Assembly: GCA_033398695.1 (NCBI GenBank)
Contig: CM065814.1
Span: forward strand, 82,168,358 to 82,232,357
DNA: 64,000 nucleotides
Reading direction: 5' to 3'
From: Orobanche coerulescens
Lineage: Eukaryota; Streptophyta; Magnoliopsida; Lamiales; Orobanchaceae
Shown here: positions 55,601 through 64,000 of the stretch, in pieces
Position numbering within the stretch: the first letter of the stretch is position 1
How the letters are laid out: each line of letters starts with the position of its first letter
Position numbers and translations under genes: made by a program
The notes under the pieces: generated by a model
Seen by the model: the letters and a program-made list of their open reading frames with translations, nothing else
Told to the model about the DNA's origin: nothing
Database searches by the model: none

Positions 55601-58600
55601 CGCTACTTGTATTCTTTCTTAGTTCGGTCTTAGAGAGAAGGAGATGTTTGAACACCCTATTCTCAAACAACTTATTCTAGCAGCATCTTCTCGGCATAAG
55701 TCTGGATGGCTGCTTTCTTTCTAAATAGGAGGAGGAAGGGGCATCAGGTAGACCGATTTATTTGGGAGCAGTTCCACTGGTAATTCAAATACCAGTGGAA
55801 ACTCGATTGGCTCTTCCGAAGCGAGCATAAATCAACCAGAGCCTGTTGCTCCTGAGGTTTATCAGCCAGGTGGAGGATCTTCAAGACCCCATTCTCCTGC
55901 AAGCCCAACTCAGCTTATGCAATGATCGGAATAACTCTCTTCAACCGCCCACCATGATTGAGACAGGCGTAGATGAGAACAAATTCTTTTTCATAGTCTG
56001 CTAATTTTCTTACTGCTGAGATCTGGGCCATCTCTTCCTTAGAAGAACTAGATCCGCTAGAAAGAATGGAATCCTGTTAGGCATTCGCCCCCGTACTCTA
56101 TTCCAAAAAAAGTTGGTGCTTTAAGTTTAGTACGGGCAATAGGAATAGGAAATGGCGTAACCTAGGAAGTTCTCTTTCTCTGGAGTTGAATGATCTTTTT
56201 CTTTTTACGAATCCGGTGCTAGTCTTTACCGCCCTCCACCCACCCAAGTTCAAATACTAACTTATCGAGTCCCCTATTCTCCACTCGAATTCGATTCCCT
56301 TCCACCCCAATTTCTCCGATACGGGCTATATGAATCCTTCCCCTACGCCCCAATCCGATAAATGGTCGACAAAACCATTATGCAGGGTTGGTGAAGTCGG
56401 GTATTCCTTGTGAAGAATGCTCATTTTTTGTCCATAAGCTCCCCTTGCCGTAATTCTCTCTGGAAGTCGCCCCTACAAGCCCTTGACTTCTGTGGGATAC
56501 ATTAGAACTAAAGGAGAGTATGGCTTTCTCCCCGAGAAAATGGACTTACTACTAGCAGGGGAAGGACCCACACCTAGCTAATGGAGCTCACGAGGAACCG
56601 ACTTCAGTTAGTGAAGCGAGGCCTCAAAGATCAAACTATTTCTTACTGAATAATCTGACTGAACCGAGTGAGGTTTATAAAGATTCTATATTATATCACA
56701 GCTTGTGTTGTGGTGAGATGAAGGTCTTATCAGAGCCTTGCTTGCTTAACGGACAAGAAGGATCAAACTTTAGACCCACTAATGGACTATAACGAGCTGA
56801 GTAATTTAGTACTAAAGCCCTGAGTGACTCTTGGTTGCCTTCAGTGACAGACACAATTAGACTACTCTATTCCTATGAAAGGAGCCAATAAAGAGTGGGG
56901 GAAGGGACGGATTTGAGACTACCGACCTCTCTAGTGCTGATACATAGAGCATCCGGGTAGTGGATTTTTTAGAAAGAGTGTTTCCTCCTTTTATTAGAGT
57001 ATAGGTCTTTTCCTCTTCGCTTACTTCATTTACTTGTTGATGTTGAAGGACTGACACTGACTGTATGAGGGACTATGAGACTAAGGTCTAACGTTCTCCC
57101 TATCTTTATATTATCATTCTAGGATAGGGTGAAAAGTTCTACTTTCATACAAGGCTGTGTCTATCTTGATTAACATGCCTTTGAGAAAGGGGGGAAGTAG
57201 CGCATGCCAGCATTCACTGGTGGAAAGACTGGAAGCAGCAAGACCATCATAGTAGTTGACATGGTCGGAGTTTCCTATATCTGTCTTTACTCTTTCTGTA
57301 ATTGACTTCCTCCCGCTCCATTTTCCTTGGTTGCATCTCTTATTGGAATGGAACTAGCAGTTAGCAAGAACGAAGGGGAGCTTTCATGGTGCTCCTATAG
57401 ACAAGACTTTCTGGTTGCCTGATAGACTCCTTACGGACCCTCATCCGAATATGCGTTCTGTGCCAAAGGAGTTTAAGGGTTAAGGAGAAGGACAGGGGTT
57501 ATGGGAAGGGCTCTTGGAGCTAGATCCCCACTAATCGAAAAGAGCAGGGTCCGAATCAGAATGACCAAGGCTACCTGCATATGAGTAAGCAATGGATCCT
57601 ACTTACCAAGAGAAAGAAAGGACTCACATTTATCTCTGCTCCCCCTCGAAGCAATACATGACCTTCTATCTGATCTCTATAGGCATTCCATCCACTACTT
57701 TAGAAGCTAAGGCGCTATGTAATTGCCCTTTCTTCTCTATAATAGATTGCTTCCTTCTAGCGAGTATACAGAGAATTCGAAAGAAAGCAAAGGGGTTACT
57801 CAGCGTCTTCAATATGATGGATCCAGTCTTTTTGATACAGCTATCCGTGAACAGTAGTTGGATGTGATAGAAACTATGAAATTCCATCCATTCGTGCAAC
57901 TCTTCCAGAGGAGCTCAAGTTGCTTTAGAGCTAGTCGATCAACCATTTCAATCAATCCACAAAGAATCTTTTGGAGATCTATTCCCACCTCGGCAAAGGA
58001 ATAAAAAAGGTCGTACGTGGACAATTTTCCAAAGTGAAATCCAGCACGACAAGTGGTCAGTAAGCTATTCCTTCCCATCGGCAAGATGGTCAATCTAATC
58101 ACCAGTGAAATGTTCTTTCCTCCGTATAGATCGGGGAAGCTTAAGGTAAGTGCTCTTCTTTCGCTGCTTTCACCTATAGTGGATGCTTTCCTCTTTCGTA
58201 AATGCCGCTTTCTCCACATGCCGATACTAGCAAGAGGCATGCCCGGCCTATGGAATCTCCTCAGTTGAAGATATCTTGCCTGTCTTCTCTTACGCATATC
58301 CGTAATTCCTATCCCTTACTTCTGAACCTACTTACGAATTGGTAGAGAATCTCTTTTCTCGGTCCTTGGCCAATGAGGAACGCGAGTCAAGCAGCAAAGA
58401 GGACGTCTCTACGTACTCAATATCTTCATCGACTAGCCCTCTTCCCCTAAGGGTAAGGCTCTTCAAGACCAGGTCTTGCAGAGCCAGGTCGAGTTCCACC
58501 TTTCACTTAGTTTTGTGCCGATGCGGGGTACTTTTCCTCTTGTTCGTATAAGTCGTGCTACCTCATCATCTTTCCTAAACCGCTTAGCACTTCAAGTAGC

Positions 58601-60060
58601 TACGCTGACTTTAGCCGTGTGAAGAAAAGCAATCCCCCTATCTCTACTTGTTACCAATTTCCCTATTACTGAGATAGGCATGCCTTTCCGATCCCTTGAG
58701 ACTAAAAACGGATTGAGTGGCCAACTTCCTTTAATTCAAATCAATGTTTGGTCTTGCAGAGCCTACTTTAAATATGCAAATTTTATTTTTCAATTAAATG
58801 AAATGAGAAAGGCATTACTTACAGTTCTATTGAAGAAAGAGCGGATAGAGGGAGGTTGGCCAATAATGAAAGCAGAATAAGTCATGTCTCAATTCTATAG
58901 TTAAAAGGAACGGGTAGCTACGTAGCTCAGATCTTCTTCCTTTCCCAACCCAAGCCCACGCCAAGGGACATTCTATCATTAAGAAGGTCAGCTAAGTCCT
59001 TGCTTTTACTGGCGAACTCTTGTTGACTCAAAAAGAGATTCCCCTTTCCTTGAGGAGGGCAATTACATAGCGCCTTCTTGAGCCCAGTTTTTTTCCATTA
59101 CGCTCACGAGCAGAATGAATCTTTCTGCCCCCCGCTACTTTCTTTCGTCTTTCTATTTTATAAGAAGTCTATGTTAGTAGCTAATAATTGAACTGCTTGC
59201 CAGTCTATTCCTAGACCGAGAGTTTTCACCAGTCACTCCGCGGAAGCTTATTCCATTAACGATGGAATGAGGTCCCAAGGTCAGACTTAGAGGATAGTAT
59301 GGAAGATGCTCTTTAGAAGCGAGAGGAAGTGAAGGTACTCCCCTAATGACTAAATAAGGGATATTCTGCTCTGTAAACCCAACAACTCTTTTTCTACCGA
59401 AAGCTCCGCTTCCCATCTACACTAGACAGACTATGGGGTACCAAAAAGCTCTAACCAGCCCTACCCTACCTCGTTAAAAGAGGATCGAATTCATCTGATG
59501 TTGATACTGACGCGAGCAAGGGCGTTTAGGAATTTATCTCGCCCTTAGTCTTCAACATTGGATCCGATATGGATATTGGATCATATTCATAGGCTGATAT
59601 CGGCCTAGTCACATAGGTTGCCATCTGGTAGTCTTTAACCTTTCTGATAAGGCTCAATTCTTCCCGGAAGAAAATCATTTATCGAATGAATAGTTGTTCG
59701 TTACATTAGAATCTAATACTTCGCCGTTACCATGAGTAATTCAAACACCGCTTCCTTTCTTCTCAGAAGAGACACTTTGAAAGGGGCCTTCATTTCTAGC
59801 ACGTGAGAAAGAGTTACGTGAGGGCGTCTAGGACCTTCCAAAAAAAGGTCAAGTTACAGTCGAAACTAAACTCCCTGGGCAGGCTTCCTTATCCAAATCC
59901 AAAAACAACTTGGGCTGCTTACCGGGTAGTTGGGTAAGCAGAGGGGTGTATGGGTAGGCTCTCTTATCCCAGCGAGGAAAGACAGGGGGCGAAAGGGATA
60001 TGAGTATAGAGTGATTAAGATACCGGAGTCAAATAAGAAAGAGAGAAGTAAGTGGGAGGT
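52640..60060. other. Mitochondrial-like DNA block (candidate NUMT), about 7.4 kb
   Basis: Base composition changes abruptly to a mixed purine-rich style with many GAAAGAAGG, CTTTCTTTC and GGAAGAAG stretches and a higher GC content, and no retroelement structure or repeat typical of the rest. This texture, with many short open frames of no known family, is characteristic of plant mitochondrial intergenic DNA. The block cuts one palindrome array in two. I found no named mitochondrial gene. The longest frames are unrecognised: 57809-58297 (minus, 162 codons) and 53367-53693 (minus, 108 codons). No duplication is seen at the edges, which are set to about 30 bp. An alternative is an unknown low-copy nuclear segment. 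Confidence 0.6.
57809..58297 (-). other. Unrecognised 162-codon reading frame in the mitochondrial-like block
   Basis: Longest open frame in the block; starts MRKRRQARYLQLRRF and is basic at its N-terminus. It has no motif I recognise. In plant mitochondrial intergenic DNA such frames are common by chance, and in the nucleus it would not be expected to be expressed. Confidence 0.2.
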
Positions 60061-60067
60061 GTGGTAG

Positions 60068-60175
60068 TGCATGCTAAGGTGTGGTAGCGCGCGCTAACGT
60101 CTCAGGACAGAAGCCACTTGACTACCGGGTGACCCCATTAGCGCACGCTAACCCCGATTTTTAGAGCGCACTAAC
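60068..60175. repeat. Palindrome array, GCGCACGC type (LTR-D), right part
   Basis: Copies such as TAGCGCGCGCTAA, TTAGCGCACGCTAA and degraded forms, ending just before the TATA-like box at 60184. Confidence 0.83.
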
Positions 60176-60183
60176 CTGGTACT

Positions 60184-60191
60184 GTATATAA
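60184..60191 (+). promoter_or_regulatory. TATA-like box of LTR-D
   Basis: TGTATATAATGG lies 10 bp after the palindrome array, with an A/C-rich likely start region (TTTACAACATTTTCACTC) about 35 bp further. Confidence 0.6.
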
Positions 60192-60803
60192 TGGGCAGTC
60201 AACCCCTGCACTCGTCATTTTACAACATTTTCACTCACTCCAATGGGAGAGCTCGGGAGAGGGCGATTTGGGGCGATTTGAGGTGGTCCTTCTTCAACTA
60301 TCATCATCTTTTGTTGAATAACAAAGATTACACAACATCTAATCCATTTCTATCTTCCAAATCAAGGTAAATTCCTTATAACCCTAGTTTTGGGAATTTT
60401 GGGGATTTTCTTAGATTCGTCCGATTTATCCGTTTTGGAGCATGAGATCTTTGAGATTAGGATGCATTTACCCCGTAACCATGTTTCCCCTACGATTATA
60501 TGGTTGGTTTTGTACCTTGTTCGGACTTGAAAGGGTTTGGGTGATTTTCAAACCTCTAAGTGATTATCCTTGTAGTTTCGTGAATCGTAGGCGGGTTTCG
60601 GGAGTTTCTTTGTGTGATTTGAGTATGGATTATTGATTATCGTATTCCTTACGAATCATTTAGGTGCCGGAAGTGCGTTCTTGGACCTACCGAACTTATA
60701 CTCTTTTCCTTCGGATTCTCGATGTCTCAAAGGCAAGTATATGTTTATGATTGTGCGTTCTCGACTTTGAAAGTAAGATATATAAATTATATAATGGTTT
60801 ATA

Positions 60804-60945
60804 TCCACTCTGGGATGGGCCGACAGGTCCTCTGAGGGTTCCGTAGCCTCTGGTGCGGTTCCGTGGATATTTTGGGTTAACCACTCTGGGACGGACCGAT
60901 GGGTCCTCTGAGGGTTCCGTAGCCTTTGGTGCAGTTCCGCGGTTA
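60804..60945 (+). repeat. Two-unit tandem repeat, LTR-D
   Basis: Two units of 77 bp start CCACTCTGGGA at 60804 and 60881 and share GGTCCTCTGAGGGTTCCG, TAGCCT and TGGTGC. GGTCCTCTGAGGGTTCC could form a short hairpin. Confidence 0.87.
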
Positions 60946-62404
60946 ATCATGTATGTATTAAATGTGATGCTATGAGATTTAGTTATTCTAGAATACTAGT
61001 CTTGAGTTGATGAGATGATGATTACATTTATTTTATTGTCGAGGAGTATTGTGTTTCATATTCGATATACTTGTACTAGCTATTTGACGGCTAACCCCTT
61101 TATGGGGGAAATAGCTTTCATGTATTTCACGATCCAGGAGAGCGGATAGGCATGTACCGGGTCGGCATGAAGATGATGGGCAAGTGTTGTAACACCCCCA
61201 GAATACATCCGGAAATGTTACACGCCGTAGGCCCTTCTCACAAGGGTCTACAAGGCTAAACTCTACTAAACTACAAAATAATTGACCGACCGGGGTCAAT
61301 CTAAATACAACGCAGACCGACAAGGTCATTAAACAATTCAGAAACAAATGAACTTTACATCTCAATGAAAAAAATAAACTTGAACACAGAAAAGAATGAT
61401 AACTCAATTTAATAAATGAAAACTACACCCATGCAAGGGTGAATACTCGAATGACAGAGAATTACCGACCAAAATGAAACAAAAGAAAAGACTCTAACTC
61501 TGGTGTAATTAGTATCATTGTCCTCCATCTCCTTCCCAGCCAATCCTGTGACTGCTCCCGAGCTGCCAAAACCTGAGCGCATAACAGGCACCCCTCGAAA
61601 ACTCGGGGGTTAGCAAACTGGAATTTTGCTAGTGCAAGTACATAATATACAAGATATACAAATAATAATAACATAAAGCTCAACAGTCGTGAAACCTTAA
61701 TACAAACCACACATTTAAATGGTCAACACAGAATAGCATCACATACACAAGGTGAAAGATAATCACATTGTCATATTCTCTGTATGGAACATAACACCAA
61801 TGAAACTTTAAACGAGCCCAAGGAGTCAGAAAAATCCCTTTTTATAAAAGGAAAAGTATTTTGATAAGAAAGTTCAAAAACATTAATATTGACTCGGGCC
61901 ATATTGGGGTTTTGAAAATCAAATGGAAATACTTTAGAAAATACTTCAAAATCTCTCGGTCCTTGACCCAACATGTGGAAAACAATTTGCAAGAAAACCA
62001 TTACAACGTTATTCGGGGTCCTCGACCCAAATGGTAAAACACTATCACAAGCGAATCATTACAACATCTCACGGGGTTCTCGGCCCAATCCAAATAATAT
62101 CATCACGAGATCAAATCTCAACATCTCACGGGGTCCTCGACCCAATACACAGAATAATCAAGACAGTGTAATCAAAGGCACAACCTCTCATTCGACAAAT
62201 CCTGCTTAAGACCCCCGATTAATTAACCCTCGGAGATCTCGTCAAATATCCTTGGTTAATTAACCCTGATACCAACATTTAAAACAAGTTGTAACGAACT
62301 CCAGAAACACGAATCGCGGTCTACAACAAGACCAACATTTAAAGCAAGTTGCAAAGATTTAAATTTAGAAAATCATTTGGTAATGGGGTCTTAGCTATCA
62401 CTCA

Positions 62405-62640
62405 AATATCCGTTACCAATAAGCCTGCCAGGCACCTCCCTTGCACACCTGTGTACCGGCATTCACTCCACTATATTGGCCGCCCATTGCACATGTCACC
62501 GCGCCGGCATTCACTCCCATAGGAGCCGCCCTTTGCTCGTGCATTAAGTAACACCGGTGTTCACCAATCATATGGAGCCGCTCATTGCAGCGTACATCAG
62601 GCCGGAGTGCACGCCCCGCCCTCAGAGGTACCCGGATATG
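62405..62640 (-). repeat. Three-unit tandem repeat, element E
   Basis: Degenerate units of about 70 bp share CACCGGCATTCACTCC or similar, then CATAGGAGCCGCCC and TTGCAC/CATTGC. It is further from the LTR end than in the other LTRs (about 1.2-1.45 kb). Confidence 0.75.
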
Positions 62641-62954
62641 ACGTCTCTCATAACAAGTGTTCACATTATTACAAATACCAAGCACACAGTCAACTGTTGC
62701 AACAATTATCAAATCTGTTCATCAATTCACATAATTTATTCGCCAGTACGTAACTAAGCAAAGTAAACAATAACCCGCACGTTATTCATCGAGACTTAGC
62801 ACATTAGGCCTTCAACACTACCAATCAATACTACATAAATATCCTTATATCGTAACTCAATCGAAAATACAAACATTACCATATTACCGCTATAAATACT
62901 ATTCGTACTTTAGTCTAAGTTGAGTACGTCGACTAATATTGGTATGAATCACCC

Positions 62955-63050
62955 AAAATTTATCTCCATATGTATATTTATATACATATACATATATCTA
63001 TACATATATCCACACATATCTATCTATATATATATAAAATATAAATACAG
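62955..63050. repeat. TA-rich microsatellite in element E
   Basis: A long run of TATATA, TACATATAC and TATCTATATA variants. Confidence 0.85.
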
Positions 63051-63314
63051 ATATTCATAACATGATTCATACACTTCAGCAACAATGATTTCACGTAATT
63101 ATAATTCGTATATCAAGGTACTTGCCTTGGTAATCTCTCGTAAATACTCCGGAGCAGTTGATTGGAACAATCCAGAACTCCAACGGAAATGACGATTGGA
63201 AAGGCTCAACACTAGATTATTGTAGGAAATTCGTCCTTAATATCCTATCATTAAATAAACAATCAATCACACGAGGAAAATCATAGAAAGATGGCCAAAC
63301 CCTAACTGTTCTCT

Positions 63315-63490
63315 TCGTAATGTACGTTACACACCTACGTAACGTACGTTACGTCTGCACGTTAGCGCACGTAAGCTACAAAGATAAACGCACGCTAAAC
63401 ATGCATTGGACAGTTCTTCTCAGTTCAGACGACTGCCTTGCCTGAGGGTATAACGTACGTAATACATAGAGCTTAACGTACGTTATATTC
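63315..63490. repeat. Palindrome array, CGTACG type (element E)
   Basis: Five to seven copies of TAACGTACGTTA or TTAGCGCACGTAA-type motifs, in the same order and context as at 516-735 on the opposite strand. Confidence 0.8.
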
Positions 63491-64000
63491 ACATATATTA
63501 TACTCATGTGAATCAGAATGATCCTATGGTGTTGATGTCTACGAATTTCAGGTTAATCCTCCCATCATAAGACTTACTCCAAATCTCGATTATAGATCCT
63601 CAAAGGTAGTTCGGTAAATCTGAGGTTGTTATCAACATTAAGTCTATGATCATTATGGAAACACCATACAATACGGTTTATTAATCTCAGAAAACTTCCC
63701 TTACTTGTTCATCATAACAAGATTCGAACTATATTGTTCTTAACTCGGGTAACTAAAGCATGAACATTCTAACTTCCAAAAATATGATGTTTGGATAAAA
63801 ATCATCTATGGAGCTTAATAATCCCGGTGGTATGTTCATAACATCCTTAAGAACACGAATTCAAGGTTGAGGTAGCATTAACATACCTTAATATGAAAGA
63901 AATGCAGAGACAAGAGGTAGTATCAAACTCCGATTGCTTGAATGTCAATCCAAGATGTTTCGTAACTTAAATGATCGAGTTTATGTGATCTATAGGTGTT

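Larger units (their letters stand above)
52109..61187 (+). mobile_element. LTR-D: Ty3/gypsy LTR, plus strand, split twice
   Basis: It starts TGTAATACCCG at 52109, the plus-strand start of the Tekay-type LTRs, inside the copia A LTR. Its palindrome array is cut by the mitochondrial-like block and resumes at 60068-60175, followed by a TATA-like box at 60184-60191 and a tandem repeat at 60804-60945. The 3' end should be GGGGTGTTACA but element E interrupts at 61188. Whether D is a solo LTR or part of a full element cannot be seen here. Confidence 0.72.
61188..64000 (-). mobile_element. Element E: Ty3/gypsy LTR, family alpha, incomplete
   Basis: It begins TGTAACACCCCC at 61188 inside LTR-D (left target copy agtgt, 61183-61187) and runs past the window. 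The palindrome array at 63315-63490 and flanks resemble 490-750 on the other strand, so it is the same family as the first LTR of the window. A tandem repeat lies at 62405-62640. No primer-binding site or interior is reached, so only LTR is seen; the LTR is therefore at least 2.8 kb. Confidence 0.78.

Noticed and set aside
62955..63050. Origin or matrix-attachment role for the TA-rich tract
   Set aside because: Simple microsatellite within an LTR; nothing else supports a function.

Overview
This is nuclear DNA from a flowering plant (probably a eudicot; I cannot name the species). It is a nest of LTR retrotransposons plus a block that looks like inserted mitochondrial DNA. I recognise no host protein-coding gene, rRNA, tRNA gene or CRISPR. 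Nearly all recognisable coding sequence is retroelement gag/pol on the minus strand, mostly broken.

Layout, outermost layer first. (1) 1-1642 is the 3' part of a Ty3/gypsy LTR on the plus strand (family alpha). (2) About 1774-4840 is a hAT-type DNA transposon relic with a TTF/ZMYM1-like transposase pseudogene, itself split by a SINE-like insert. (3) A Ty1/copia element, 'copia A' (minus strand), starts at 4867 and its second LTR begins at 51837. It is cut by four insertions: Tekay-1 (6333-14949, TSD aactt), Tekay-2 (15995-25295, TSD gtctt), Tekay-3 (27714-49381, TSD gtgtc) and LTR-D (from 52109). Its own pol and gag lie in the gaps (15459-15989, 25301-27713, 49387-50352). (4) Inside the left LTR of Tekay-3 sit a complete Sirevirus-like copia element (29824-41768, TSD ataaa) and a solo copia LTR (42158-43382). 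(5) LTR-D (plus strand) is split by about 7.4 kb of plant-mitochondrial-looking DNA (about 52640-60060) and then by element E (minus strand, from 61188 to the window end), which belongs to the same family as 1-1642.

Tekay-1, -2 and -3 are non-autonomous. Their LTRs (2.8-3.6 kb) are about as long as or longer than the interiors (2.5-2.9 kb). No protease, RT or integrase is seen; Tekay-3 keeps a broken gag and Tekay-1 a trace of one. They must borrow enzymes, which fits TR-GAG/LARD-type elements.

The most interesting pattern lies in the LTRs. Upstream of the TATA-like box is an array of roughly 10-14 bp palindromes with inverted TTACG- or TTAGCG-like half-sites around a variable 2-bp centre. 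The core differs by family: CGGCCG in Tekay-1/3, GCGTGCGC in Tekay-2 and LTR-D, CGTACG in family alpha. An unrelated solo copia LTR also carries a CGTACG array just upstream of its TATA-like box. In the transcribed part of the same gypsy LTRs, a tandem array of about 70-100 bp units sits at a similar position but has a largely different sequence in each family. Both the mitochondrial-like block and the Sirevirus lie inside such palindrome arrays.
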